This document shows, one piece after another, positions 26,000-35,307 of a stretch of 64,000 nucleotides of DNA. Origin of the DNA: Comamonas sp. lk. GTDB taxonomy: Bacteria > Pseudomonadota > Gammaproteobacteria > Burkholderiales > Burkholderiaceae_C. Each line of letters starts with the position of its first letter. The stretch's first letter is position 1. The notes beneath the pieces are model-generated. The model worked only from the letters and a program-made list of their open reading frames with translations. It did no database searches and was not told the DNA's origin. Position numbers and translations under genes: made by a program. The DNA lies in the NCBI RefSeq assembly GCF_900564145.1, contig NZ_UOOB01000001.1, positions 2,854,754 through 2,918,753 of the forward strand, given 5' to 3'.

Positions 26000-26392
26000 T
26001 TACCGCAGCTGGGCACGATAGCGTTTGAGCTCGGCCTGCAGCCAGCTGCTGGCAGGCTCGACCGCCTTGCCGGCACAGCGCACCTCGTAGGCTTTGTGGC
26101 TGATGCTGCTCTCGGTGGCAGCACGGGCAATGAAGTCCTCTGCCGACTGCAGCAAGTCTTTTTTCACCAAATAGTCGTATTTTTTCTGCAAATGATCGCG
26201 CGCCTGCACCGAGCTATGCCAGCTGCCGTTGCGCTGAAATTCACAGCCCGAGTTCTTCAGATAGTCCTGCAAATGCGCGATTTCCTGCTGGGCCTGGGCC
26301 GAGGGAGCTGCCGCCAGCGCCAGTTGCGCCGGGCCGGCGGCCAGAAACAGGGCAAAGCCCGAGACCATCTTAGCGATATTCAGTTGGGGCAT
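26000..26392 (-). CDS. Exported DUF5329-like protein
   Basis: 130 residues with a signal peptide (hydrophobic 9-27, cleavage near ALAAAPS). The mature part has the pattern of DUF5329: IAHLQDYLKNSGCEFQRNG, then WHSSVQARDHLQKKYDYL, SAEDFIARAATESS and a second Cys in VRCAG, probably disulfide-bonded. Family function is unknown. It stands close to another exported protein gene on the same strand, 87 bases apart. Confidence 0.7.
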   Translation of the reverse strand: MPQLNIAKMVSGFALFLAAGPAQLALAAAPSAQAQQEIAHLQDYLKNSGCEFQRNGSWHSSVQARDHLQKKYDYLVKKDLLQSAEDFIARAATESSISHKAYEVRCAGKAVEPASSWLQAELKRYRAQLR

Positions 26393-26479
26393 CCGGCTTC
26401 CTTGCGACTGACAGTCGTGAAATTGACTGCGCCCATGCTAGCAAAGCCAGGGCTACGGCAAGCAGCCCCGGCGACAAGA

Positions 26480-27148
26480 TCAGAACTGGCTCAGCATTTC
26501 GTCAAATGTCTCTCTGGCAAAGTCATTGCGCCAGGCTTCGTTCTTGTCTTTGGGCACCATGCTCAGCGGAAACACCCCGCGATAGCTGACGCTGACAGGC
26601 GCGGCATACGCAGCTTGCAGTGCCTGCAAATCGCTGCGGCTCTTGGCAACATCGGCGTTGCTGCGCACCAAGCGTTGAATAGCAGCCGCCCAGCTTTCCT
26701 GGGTTTTGACCAGGGAGCACTCAAAAGCCACTTGAGCCGTCAACACGCCATTGCTGGCCATGGTCGGTGGCTCGGACGACAAGGCTTTGCACTCGGACTT
26801 CTGCCTAGCTTGCTGCACGGTGCTCATCAGGCTTTCCAGCGGTGCTTTCATCTCGTCCCGCATGGCTTGCGGAAACAGCTTCACCGCGATTTCCGTTATT
26901 TCGCCGGGGAAGGCCTTGTCCGCCGCTTGCAGCGCTGCCAGGTCGGCATAGTCCGCACTGCGGCCGGAGCGCAGACGGTCGGGGCGCAGATAGTCGTTCA
27001 ACTGACGAATGGCTTGCTCATCATGGTTGACCAGGGTCTTGATATACAGGTCAGCCGCGGGAATCGGGGACGGCGGCTCGGCCGCCTGCGCTGCGACGGC
27101 CAAAGGCAGTGCCAGAAAAGCGAAGGCTTGGTGAATCGTTGGATGCAT
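26480..27148 (-). CDS. Exported protein of unknown function
   Basis: 222 residues starting MHPTIHQAFAFLALPLAVAA, a clear signal peptide; this ATG is preferred to one 15 codons upstream. The mature protein is helical with two Cys (SECKALSS and AFECSLVK) that may pair. No domain recognised. Confidence 0.6.
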   Translation of the reverse strand: MHPTIHQAFAFLALPLAVAAQAAEPPSPIPAADLYIKTLVNHDEQAIRQLNDYLRPDRLRSGRSADYADLAALQAADKAFPGEITEIAVKLFPQAMRDEMKAPLESLMSTVQQARQKSECKALSSEPPTMASNGVLTAQVAFECSLVKTQESWAAAIQRLVRSNADVAKSRSDLQALQAAYAAPVSVSYRGVFPLSMVPKDKNEAWRNDFARETFDEMLSQF

Positions 27149-27642
27149 CTTTTGGATGGGATAACAAGGAGTTGAACACATTCGCTGCGGCACGACAGCA
27201 GGCTATGTGCTCTATGGAAAAGGGCGCAAGCTGGGATCGCCCCAAGGAGAAGAGTGCGCAAAGTGCTGCCCAGGCACGGGGCAGACCTAAGCGGCTGGGC
27301 AAGCCATCTTAGGCCCTGCCTGCCGTTGCGTTATTAGGGGCACTGAAGCATGTAGACCTTTGCCATAAATCACACAGGTAGAATTGTTCAAGATCAAACA
27401 CCAAGCTCGCGGCTTGGCCCATGCCTGTCCTGGCAACTGCCTATGCCTGACAGCCCCGGCGCCAAGCCGCCGTTTTTTGCCCATCCCGTTCAGATAAAAA
27501 GCCTGCAGCCTTTGCTGCGGTCCATGTTCCACGCCATGCCCTGTCGCTTTTGCGAAAAATCACAGCCTCTCTTGCCCATGCCTAAGCAATGGACAGCTTG
27601 CATTGCGCAGACCGGCTTGCACACCCTGGCTGAGGCAGTGCA
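27149..27642. other. Intergenic region upstream of ctaA
   Basis: About 490 bases between divergent transcription units. It should hold both promoters. A 67-codon ORF (27443-27646) overlaps the ctaA start but has no ribosome site or recognisable sequence. Nothing else was seen. Confidence 0.4.
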
Positions 27643-28812
27643 ATGACCCATAGCGCCCTCTACGATCTGGCACCGATGCTGGAGCTGATGGCTTTGGGCC
27701 TGGGTCTGGCGCTGGGACCGCTGACCTGGGTGTGGTGGCGCAATCGCGGCACAGGCTCGGGCAAGCGCCTGCAGGCGCTGTGCATTCTGACCCTGTTTCT
27801 GACCTTTGACCTGGTGCTGTTCGGTGCCTTCACGCGCCTGACGGATTCCGGCCTGGGTTGCCCCGACTGGCCGGGCTGCTACGGCACATCGAGCCCAATT
27901 GCGGCCAGCGCGCAAATTGCGCAGGCGCAGGCCGCCATGCCTACGGGCCCGGTCACGCATGGCAAGGCCTGGGTGGAGATGATTCACCGCTACCTGGCCA
28001 CCACCGTGGGCGTGCTCATCATCGCCATGACCGTCATGGCATGGCGGCGTGCACGGCAGCTGGGCAGGCAAGCCAGCACAGGCGCCCTGAGTCCCTGGTG
28101 GCCGACGGCGGCCCTGGTCTGGGTCTGCATACAAGGTGCTTTTGGCGCGCTGACCGTGACCATGAAGCTGTTCCCGGCCATCGTCACCCTGCATTTGCTG
28201 GGCGGCACGGGCTTGCTGGCTTTGCTGTGCATTTCGGCTGCGGCCATGAGTCTGGCAGCACGCCAGCAGGCGCCGGCGCTGATCTCCCGAGGTTTGCGCC
28301 TTGGCCTGTGGGCAGCGCTGGCCATTGTGGTGATGCAGGTGGCACTGGGCGGCTGGGTCAGTACCAATTATGCTGTGCTGGCCTGTACCAGCTTTCCCAC
28401 CTGCCAGGGCAGCTGGTGGCCGGCCATGAATTTTGAACAGGCGCTGCAGATCTGGCGTCCGCTGGGCTTGCTGGCCGATGGCAGTAGCATCGCTTTCGAG
28501 GCGCTGACCGCCATCCACTACCTGCACCGCTTGGCGGCCTATGTGGTGGTGGGCGTGTTGGCGGCACTGTGGTGGTGTCTGCGCCTGGTGCCGGCGCTGG
28601 CGCTGCAGCGGCGTCTGCTCGGCGGTTTTCTGATTTTGCAGGTGGCAACCGGCTTGTCCAACGTGGTGTTGGACTGGCCTTTGGTTGCCGCCGTGCTGCA
28701 CACCGGTGGTGCTGCAGCTCTGGTGACGATTGTGGTCTGGTGCCTGACGGTGACCCGTGCGACGCAAACTGCGTCCCAAGCGCCAAGCCCCACGACTGGT
28801 GCGGCCCGCTGA
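27643..28812 (+). CDS. ctaA: Haem A synthase (COX15/CtaA)
   Basis: Membrane enzyme that oxidises the C8 methyl of haem O to give haem A for cytochrome aa3-type oxidases. The 389 residues have eight hydrophobic segments with pairs of conserved His, as in EMIHRYLATTVGV and AIHYLHRLAAYV, and GAFTRLTDSGLGCPDWPGCYG, a hallmark of the family. It lies directly before ctaB, which makes the haem O substrate. Confidence 0.93.
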   Translation: MTHSALYDLAPMLELMALGLGLALGPLTWVWWRNRGTGSGKRLQALCILTLFLTFDLVLFGAFTRLTDSGLGCPDWPGCYGTSSPIAASAQIAQAQAAMPTGPVTHGKAWVEMIHRYLATTVGVLIIAMTVMAWRRARQLGRQASTGALSPWWPTAALVWVCIQGAFGALTVTMKLFPAIVTLHLLGGTGLLALLCISAAAMSLAARQQAPALISRGLRLGLWAALAIVVMQVALGGWVSTNYAVLACTSFPTCQGSWWPAMNFEQALQIWRPLGLLADGSSIAFEALTAIHYLHRLAAYVVVGVLAALWWCLRLVPALALQRRLLGGFLILQVATGLSNVVLDWPLVAAVLHTGGAAALVTIVVWCLTVTRATQTASQAPSPTTGAAR

Positions 28813-28842
28813 AGGCGGCGCACACAAATTGAGAGTGTTTGC

Positions 28843-29754
28843 ATGAGTGCTAGTGATATTTCCCTGACAGAGAGCAGTTCCTCACGCGTGAGCCAGTTTT
28901 ACGCGCTGACCAAGCCACGCGTGGTGCAACTGATCGTTTTCTGCGCGCTGATTGGCATGGTGTTGGCCGTTCCCGGCTGGCCCACGGGCTCACAGTGGCT
29001 CTACATGGGCGTGGCCTGTGTGGGTATCTGGCTGGTAGCCGCTGCGGCTGCGGCCTTCAACTGCCTGGTGGAGCGCCATATCGATGCCAAGATGAAGCGC
29101 ACCTCCTGGCGCCCTACCGCGCGCGGCGAGCTCTCCAGCCAGCAGGCCCTGGCCTTTTCGGCCATTCTCTGCATGGTGGGCGCAACGATTCTCTGGATCT
29201 TCACCAATGCGCTGACCATGTGGCTGACGCTGGCCACGTTTGTGGGCTATGCCGTGATCTACACCGTGGTGCTCAAGCCCGCCACGCCGCAGAACATCGT
29301 GATTGGCGGCGCATCCGGCGCCATGCCTCCCGTGCTGGGCTGGGCGGCCATGACGGGCAATGTGGGCCCCGAAGCCCTGATTCTGTTTCTGATCATCTTC
29401 CTCTGGACGCCGCCCCATTTCTGGGCTCTGGCCCTTTACCGCGTGGAAGACTATCGCCAGTCCGGCCTGCCCATGCTGCCCGTCACCCACGGCAGCAAGT
29501 ACACGCGGCTGCAGATTCTGCTCTACACCTTTGTGCTGTTTGCCGCCTGCCTGCTGCCCTTCATCTACGGCATGAGCTCGTGGCTGTATCTGGTGACGGC
29601 CATCATCCTGGGCGCCGGCTTTTGCGGTTACGCGATTGCCCTGTACCGCAATTACTCGGATGAGCTGTCGCGCAAGACCTTCCGCTTCTCGCTGATTCAC
29701 CTGAGCCTGCTGTTTCTGGCTCTGCTGATCGATCACTACATCTGGCTGGGCTGA
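28843..29754 (+). CDS. ctaB: Protohaem IX farnesyltransferase (haem O synthase)
   Basis: UbiA-superfamily prenyltransferase that attaches farnesyl to protohaem. 303 residues, nine membrane segments. Start region [12 protein letters not shown], the Asp-rich loop [16 protein letters not shown] and the second motif [27 protein letters not shown] (shown in part as [10 protein letters not shown]) are all diagnostic. The gap to ctaA is 30 bases. Confidence 0.94.
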   Translation: MSASDISLTESSSSRVSQFYALTKPRVVQLIVFCALIGMVLAVPGWPTGSQWLYMGVACVGIWLVAAAAAAFNCLVERHIDAKMKRTSWRPTARGELSSQQALAFSAILCMVGATILWIFTNALTMWLTLATFVGYAVIYTVVLKPATPQNIVIGGASGAMPPVLGWAAMTGNVGPEALILFLIIFLWTPPHFWALALYRVEDYRQSGLPMLPVTHGSKYTRLQILLYTFVLFAACLLPFIYGMSSWLYLVTAIILGAGFCGYAIALYRNYSDELSRKTFRFSLIHLSLLFLALLIDHYIWLG

Positions 29755-29794
29755 GCCTGCAGGGGGCCGACCCACATGGAATGAATGGAGCCCC

Positions 29795-30232
29795 ATGTCG
29801 CATCGCGTCCCTGAAGATATTTTGCAGCTGGCCCGCCAGGGCGAAAAAGTCCGCGCCATTGCCCTGTTGCGCGAGCAAAACGGCCTGGGTCTAGCCCAAG
29901 CCAAGCAGTTGTTGGAAGAGCGGCTGGAAGATGCCCAGGGCAAGCCGAACCCTGCAACACATCAAAGCTTCACGCCTGAGGATGTGATGACAGCCATCGA
30001 TGCCGCCCTGGCTCGCGGCGAGAAACTGCAGGCCATCAAACTGCTGTGCGACAGCACGGGCCTCGGCCTGCTGGAGGCCAAGCAGCGTATAGAACAGCGC
30101 ATGGCTATAGCCCCAACCCAAGCAGACCGCAACCAGTCACCGGGTGAAGTGACGCGCAGCAGCGGCCGGCCTTTTTTGGCACTCTTGCTGGCTGCGGCCG
30201 CAGCTCTCTGGTATTACTTCAGCAAAAGTTAA
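29795..30232 (+). CDS. Membrane-anchored protein with two L7/L12-like modules
   Basis: 145-residue protein in which a helix-turn-helix pattern like the ribosomal L7/L12 C-terminal domain occurs twice: KVRAIALLREQNGLGLAQAK (residues 18-37) and KLQAIKLLCDSTGLGLLEAK (near 77-96). L7/L12 has the equivalent AIKxVRxxTGLGLKEAK. A single hydrophobic segment closes the protein (FLALLLAAAAALWYYF), so it is probably tail-anchored in the inner membrane with the modules in the cytosol. It follows ctaB by 40 bases and may be co-transcribed. Function unknown. Confidence 0.7.
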   Translation: MSHRVPEDILQLARQGEKVRAIALLREQNGLGLAQAKQLLEERLEDAQGKPNPATHQSFTPEDVMTAIDAALARGEKLQAIKLLCDSTGLGLLEAKQRIEQRMAIAPTQADRNQSPGEVTRSSGRPFLALLLAAAAALWYYFSKS

Positions 30233-30247
30233 ACAAGCCCCAAGCCT

Positions 30248-30268
30248 CGTCTGGAAATAGGCCAGACG
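30248..30268. terminator. Short inverted repeat between convergent genes
   Basis: CGTCTGG (30248-30254) and CCAGACG (30262-30268) are perfect complements between the ends of two convergent genes. No strong T-run follows, so function as a terminator is tentative. Confidence 0.4.
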
Positions 30269-30269
30269 C

Positions 30270-31772
30270 TCACTTTTCAGGAGTGATAGTCGCAACTGCC
30301 GACGCGGCTTTCTGCCAGCCGCCACCAAGGGCCTGATACAGCTGCACCGCGTTTTCCAGCTGCGATTGGCGCAGGCGTATCACCTCCTGCTGCACGGCAA
30401 ACAGATTGCGCTGTGCGTCCAACTCCTCCAGATAGCTGGCATAGCCGGCCTCGTAGCGATCCTTGGCAAAACCCAGAGTGCGTTGCAGCACCGCCTCACG
30501 CTGTCTGGCACTGGCCAACTGGGTTTGCAGATATTGGGTGCTCACCAGAGCCAGCTGCACATCGCCCAAGGCCTTGATGACCGTGCCGCGATAAGCGTAC
30601 GCGGCCTGATCACGCTGGGCATTGGCCGCATCGAACTGGCCTTGCAGCCGCCCGCCGCTGAACAGCGGTGCCAGAATGCTGCCGCCCAGGCCCCAGACGG
30701 TAGCCGGGTGGTAATCCAGCGCATTGATCAGCAAGCTGCCCAGATTGGCACTCAGACTTACCTGGGGCAAAAACGCGGCGCGCTGGGCGGCCAGCTGCTT
30801 GTCGCTAGCGGCCAGCTGCAACTGGGCCCGGGCAATATCCGGGCGGCGCTCCAGCAGCTCGGACGGCAAGCCCAGCTCCGGCAGCGCAGGCACGGCCAGC
30901 GCCTCCAAACCGCCCTGCGGCTGCGTTACAGCACGGCCTGGCAATGTCTCGCCCATCAGCTTTTGCGCCGACGCATCGCCGATGCCGCCCGCCAGCTGCA
31001 GCAAGGCAAGGCGCTGGCGCTCCAGCGCCAGAGTCAGCTGCTCTATGGACTGCCTGACGCTTTCCAGTTCGGCCAGCGCCTGGCTTTGCTGCAGCTGCGA
31101 GATATAGCCTACCCGTACCTGATCGGTGAGCAGGCGCACAGCCGCCTCGCGCGACTGCAGCGTGTATTGGGCTACGCTCAGCTGCGCCTGCAGCGAGCGC
31201 ATGCCTATATAGGCCTGAGCCGTGGTGGCAGCTACCGCCAGCTGCACGGCATCGCCATCGGCCTGGCTGGCTTGCAGGCGCAAATCGGCCGCGCTGCGCA
31301 AATCGCCCAAACGGTTCCAGACATCCAGCTCCCAGCTGGCCTGCAGCCCGGGCTGAAGACTGCGGGTCTGCGTCAAGCCGCGCGCGCCCAGGCTGCGGCC
31401 GCTAGATAGAGGCAAGGCCGCCGATACCTGGGGCATCGCCGCAGCACCTGCCAGCTCCAAATTGGCCCTGGCCTCATCCACCCTGGCCATGGCGGTCAGC
31501 ACATCATTGCTTTGCTCCAGAGCCAGACCCACCCAGGCGTTGAGCCCTGCATCGCCAAAAGCCTGCCACCAGGCCGACTGAAGCTGGGCCTGGTTTTGAG
31601 CCGCTGACGCGGCCTGCTCCCACTGCGCCGGCACGGCCGGCTGGGCACCGGCTGGCGCCTGGCTGGTACGAGGCAGGGAACAAGCGCTCAGCACCACGGC
31701 CAGGGCCGCGCAGGCAAGCGGTTTGAGCGTCCAGGCCCTCTTGGACCGGCAATTCAGCATGGGCTGTTTCAT
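30270..31772 (-). CDS. NodT-family outer-membrane efflux lipoprotein
   Basis: 500-residue TolC-like channel. It has a lipobox LSAC with Cys31 and two TolC-type repeat halves; the motif region LGLPSELLERRPDIARAQLQL is typical of the NodT/OprM branch. It provides the outer-membrane exit for the upstream membrane-fusion and MFS proteins. Its ATG overlaps the stop of the fusion-protein gene by four bases. Confidence 0.88.
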   Translation of the reverse strand: MKQPMLNCRSKRAWTLKPLACAALAVVLSACSLPRTSQAPAGAQPAVPAQWEQAASAAQNQAQLQSAWWQAFGDAGLNAWVGLALEQSNDVLTAMARVDEARANLELAGAAAMPQVSAALPLSSGRSLGARGLTQTRSLQPGLQASWELDVWNRLGDLRSAADLRLQASQADGDAVQLAVAATTAQAYIGMRSLQAQLSVAQYTLQSREAAVRLLTDQVRVGYISQLQQSQALAELESVRQSIEQLTLALERQRLALLQLAGGIGDASAQKLMGETLPGRAVTQPQGGLEALAVPALPELGLPSELLERRPDIARAQLQLAASDKQLAAQRAAFLPQVSLSANLGSLLINALDYHPATVWGLGGSILAPLFSGGRLQGQFDAANAQRDQAAYAYRGTVIKALGDVQLALVSTQYLQTQLASARQREAVLQRTLGFAKDRYEAGYASYLEELDAQRNLFAVQQEVIRLRQSQLENAVQLYQALGGGWQKAASAVATITPEK

Positions 31773-33031
31773 GGTTTGACCTTATGGTCTGCAGACTCAG
31801 AATTCAAAGGCAAATCGGCCTCTACCTCTTTATCTGATTGCGCCTTTAGCTCCTGTTTTTGAAGATTCTGCAACTTTTGCTTGGTATCCAGTCGCACCAT
31901 GACCGACATGCCGGGCCGCACCCGCGCGGCCAGCTCCTGGCCCTCATCGATGGCAATCTTCACCGGCAGGCGCTGAACCACCTTGGTGAAGTTGCCGGTG
32001 GCGTTATCGGCCTTGAGCACGCTGAATTCCGAGCCTGTGGCCGGCGCTATTTCCACCACATGGCCTTTGAGGCGAGCACCGCCCAGCGCATCCACGCCAA
32101 AAGTCACGGCCTGGCCGATCTGTACATGGGCGGTCTGTGTTTCCTTGAAATTCGCCACCACCCAGAACGTGGGCGGCACCACATACACCAGCTGGGTGCC
32201 GGCCGCCACATACTGGCCCTTGCGCACCGAGACTTCGCTGACCTGACCATCGCTGGGCGCATGCACGGTGGTGTTGTCCAGATTGATCTGTGCCTGTTGC
32301 AACTGGGCTTCAGCCATCTGGACCTGGGCCTTGAGCGCATCTCGATTGACCGTGGTGGCCTTGATCTTTTCGCTATTGATTTCAATATCGGCCTGGGACT
32401 TGGCCACATTGCTGAGCGCCAGACGCGCCGTGGCGCGCACCTTGTCGCGCTCGTTCAAAGAGACCGAGCCGCGCTCGGCCAGCTCCTGCACGCGTTTGAG
32501 TTCGGCCTGAGCACGCTCGGCCTCGGCCTGCACTGCCGCCAAACCGGCGCGGCTGGCAGAGAGGGTGGCGCGGTTCTGGGCCTGGGTCTGGTCGGCATTG
32601 GCCAGCTGGGCATTGGCGTTGGCCAGCTGCGCCTGAGCCTGAGCCAGCGAGGCTTCATAGCTGCGCCTATCAATATGCACCAGAGGCTGGCCGGCCTTGA
32701 CCTGTTCGTAGTCCTTGACCAGCACCTCGGTCACATAACCGTTGACCTGGGGCGCAAGAATGGTGACGGCGCCGCGCACATAGGCGTTGTCGGTGCTGAT
32801 CACCGAGCTGTTGAAAGGCCAGAGATTCCAGGCCCGCAGCACCAGCAAGATACCCGCCAGCGCCACCACCAGCATGATGAGCACGCTGCGCGTGGAGGGC
32901 TTGATCTTCTTGGGCGTGCTCGGCAACGCGGCCGATGCCGAGGCGGATGCAGCACCGGGTGCTGGTGATGCCGCCGGTGATGCCGCCGGTGTGGCCGCAG
33001 AAGCCGCTGTGTTGGATGGTTTTTCGCTCAT
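31769..33031 (-). CDS. emrA: EmrA-like membrane-fusion protein (HlyD family)
   Basis: 420 residues: an N-terminal Pro/Ala-rich cytosolic tail, one membrane helix near 50-70 (RSVLIMLVVALAGILLV), a lipoyl half-motif (GYVTEVLVKDYEQVKAGQPL), a long coiled-coil hairpin, then a beta-barrel domain. It couples the MFS pump to the outer-membrane channel. The C-terminal tail (ELKAQSDKEVEADLPL) is encoded by a DNA segment at 31828-31860 that recurs almost unchanged in dnaE2. Confidence 0.87.
   Translation of the reverse strand: MSEKPSNTAASAATPAASPAASPAPGAASASASAALPSTPKKIKPSTRSVLIMLVVALAGILLVLRAWNLWPFNSSVISTDNAYVRGAVTILAPQVNGYVTEVLVKDYEQVKAGQPLVHIDRRSYEASLAQAQAQLANANAQLANADQTQAQNRATLSASRAGLAAVQAEAERAQAELKRVQELAERGSVSLNERDKVRATARLALSNVAKSQADIEINSEKIKATTVNRDALKAQVQMAEAQLQQAQINLDNTTVHAPSDGQVSEVSVRKGQYVAAGTQLVYVVPPTFWVVANFKETQTAHVQIGQAVTFGVDALGGARLKGHVVEIAPATGSEFSVLKADNATGNFTKVVQRLPVKIAIDEGQELAARVRPGMSVMVRLDTKQKLQNLQKQELKAQSDKEVEADLPLNSESADHKVKP
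31828..31860. repeat. Dispersed repeat copy inside emrA
   Basis: CTTTATCTGATTGCGCCTTT and the following AGCTCCTGTTTTT match 49350-49378 in dnaE2 except for one substitution near the middle, two single-base indels and the last base. It encodes part of the emrA C-terminal tail. Confidence 0.55.
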
Positions 33032-33059
33032 ACCCAGAATCTTTGTGTGTTGTGTTTCT

Positions 33060-35303
33060 TCAATCAGGCTTGCGCGCAGGCTGGGCCTGGGCTTCAGCTT
33101 GGGCATCCTGCTTGCTGGCGGGTTCGGTCGCAGTTGGCAGCGCGGCCCGGCTGGCTTGTTCCTGCGCTGCTTTTTCCTTAGCCGCCTGCCCTATGCCGGC
33201 TTCCAGACGCTCTTTCAGCGCCAGCGCCGGCTCGTTATCCTGTAGCGGGTCCCGGCTGGCCAGCACCGCCGCTTCTTGCAGCTGAGCGGCCTGGGCGGCT
33301 TGCGAAAGCTCCAGGGCCTGCTCGCCTTCAATCACCAGAGTCTGGCCCGGCACCTGGGCGTAGCCAGCCAAATCGTCGCCGCGGGCATCGGTCTGGCTTT
33401 CCTCTACCACCACGGTGAACCTGGGCTGACCGCCTGCTGCAGCCTGGGGCTGAGCCTCGTTCACCGCGCTTTGGCTACGGTCTGCAGCCTGGGAGGACAG
33501 TGAAGAAGCTCTTTGCGGTGCCCCATCCGTTGCAGCCGCAGCCGCGCCCTGGTTGCCGCTTTGCCAGGTCAGTGCCCGCACCAAAGCCGCAGCCTTGCGC
33601 AGGCGCTCAACCACGCCCAGCAACCACAGCAGATAGGCCACCGCAATGGCCGCCGTCAGCGCGAACACATCGTTATAGGCACGCACATTGGCTTCGCGCC
33701 GCACGATTTGCGACAGCTGCAGCAGGCCCTGGTTGGCGCGCATGGCAGGGTCTGGCGTGACCCGGCCATAGATCTGGCTCTGAATCTTGAGCCGCTCGGC
33801 CACCACAGGGTCGGTGGGGTCGAGTTGGGCCACCAGGGCCACGGAGTACACCTGCTCGCGGTGCAACTGGTAGGTGCTGAGCAAGGCCGAACCCATCAGC
33901 CCGCCCATGGCCTGCGTCATGGAGATGGTGACAATCGCCGTGAGCATATGGTTGGGCCCGTACTTCAGCCCCTGGATCACGCCCGTCAACATCAGCGGGC
34001 CCATGAAGATGCCCGCGCCTATGGCCAGCAAAAACTGGCTCAAAAAGAAGTCGGCAGGCCGGTCCAGACTGGTGCGGTGCAAGTCCAGAAATGCGGCCAC
34101 AGCAAACAAGGCAATCGCCCCCAGAATTTGCTTGCCCAGATGCGGCAATCCAAAAGTGCTAGCAGAGACCGCAATGCCGACAAGCGTTCCGAGCAAGATG
34201 ACCCAGAACAGCGGCTGCATCTGGTCGGGCGTCATACCCAAGGTGCGCAGCAGGCCCACCATGCCGTAGGTCTGCTCGGTGGTCAGAAAGCGCAGCAAGA
34301 TAGCTCCCACCACAAAGCGTATCGTGGGCGCTTGCGTGAACCAGCGGGTATGCAGCATGGGATTGCGGCGGTGGTGCTCTATGTACAGCGCCGTACTCAG
34401 CAGCACGATGGAGCCCACCAGCATCCAGGCCAGCCAGGGCGTATCCAGCCACCAGTGGCTGTAGCCTTGCACCAGCACGGCGATCAACAGGCCCAGGCCC
34501 GGCACCATGAGAGCCATGGTGAGGAAATCGAGCTTCTCGAAGGTCTTGATGAACACGCCTGGCGGCAGCTTGAGCACCACCACGGCAGCAAAGGACAGCA
34601 GCGCCAGCCCGGCCTCAAACATATAGAGGTTGTGCCAGTCGCTGTTGTAGAGCAGGCCTGGCGATAGCACCCAGGCCAGGGGCGCGGCGAGTTGCCCCAC
34701 GCCCACGCCAATCACCAGCATCTTGAGCACATAGGTCCGCGGTGCGGCCTGCAGCATATACAGCGTGCCCAATGAGGAGCAAGTGGCAGCAGCCAGACCG
34801 CTGGCGGCACGCAGCAAAATCAGGCTGTCATAACCGCCCAGCAGCAGATGCAGCACGCACAGAGCGGCATAGACACCCAGGCCGATTTCGGCAAACAGAC
34901 GCATGCCGAACTGCTGGCGAAATTTGTAGACCAGCAAATTGGCCGTCACATTGAACATGACGTAAGCGCCGGAGAGCCAGGCGGCCTCGGTCACCGTCAG
35001 ACCCATCTGCCCCTGGATGGTGGGCAGATTGGCCGTGAACAAGGCATTGCCCAAGCCCCCGGTGAGAGCGATCAGCACGGCAATCAGGCCGTAGCAGACA
35101 CGCACCCAGGGCTTGTGAAAAGGCATGGCCGGCGAGCCCGGCAGACTAGGTTTTTCATGCTCTTCCCAGTCTGGCGGACGCCGCAGATAAATCATGGGCG
35201 CCTGGGGCGGCGCGCCGCCAGCTGCAGCGGGGGCGGCGCTGGCTGATGCAGTGCTGCTTGGTGCAGCGCTGGTTGCAGCAGTGGCTGCAGCGGTTTGGCT
35301 CAT
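33060..35303 (-). CDS. emrB: EmrB/QacA-type MFS drug exporter with long tails
   Basis: 747-residue transporter of the 14-helix DHA2 family. The core (about residues 65-580) contains motif LTVTEAAWLSGAYVMFNVTAN near helix 1-2 and FFLSQFLLAIGAGIFMGPLM later. Typical EmrB proteins have about 510 residues. The surplus is an Ala/Ser/Pro-rich N-terminal stretch of about 60 and an acidic, Ala/Gln-rich C-terminal extension of about 150 (from about residue 595), both presumably cytosolic and disordered. ATG 35303 lies five bases after the TetR stop, and the operon continues with emrA and the outer-membrane gene. Confidence 0.87.
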   Translation of the reverse strand: MSQTAAATAATSAAPSSTASASAAPAAAGGAPPQAPMIYLRRPPDWEEHEKPSLPGSPAMPFHKPWVRVCYGLIAVLIALTGGLGNALFTANLPTIQGQMGLTVTEAAWLSGAYVMFNVTANLLVYKFRQQFGMRLFAEIGLGVYAALCVLHLLLGGYDSLILLRAASGLAAATCSSLGTLYMLQAAPRTYVLKMLVIGVGVGQLAAPLAWVLSPGLLYNSDWHNLYMFEAGLALLSFAAVVVLKLPPGVFIKTFEKLDFLTMALMVPGLGLLIAVLVQGYSHWWLDTPWLAWMLVGSIVLLSTALYIEHHRRNPMLHTRWFTQAPTIRFVVGAILLRFLTTEQTYGMVGLLRTLGMTPDQMQPLFWVILLGTLVGIAVSASTFGLPHLGKQILGAIALFAVAAFLDLHRTSLDRPADFFLSQFLLAIGAGIFMGPLMLTGVIQGLKYGPNHMLTAIVTISMTQAMGGLMGSALLSTYQLHREQVYSVALVAQLDPTDPVVAERLKIQSQIYGRVTPDPAMRANQGLLQLSQIVRREANVRAYNDVFALTAAIAVAYLLWLLGVVERLRKAAALVRALTWQSGNQGAAAAATDGAPQRASSLSSQAADRSQSAVNEAQPQAAAGGQPRFTVVVEESQTDARGDDLAGYAQVPGQTLVIEGEQALELSQAAQAAQLQEAAVLASRDPLQDNEPALALKERLEAGIGQAAKEKAAQEQASRAALPTATEPASKQDAQAEAQAQPARKPD

Positions 35304-35307
35304 AGCT

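Noticed and set aside
27443..27646. 67-codon ORF before ctaA
   Set aside because: Overlaps the ctaA start by four bases but has no ribosome site and no protein-like pattern.
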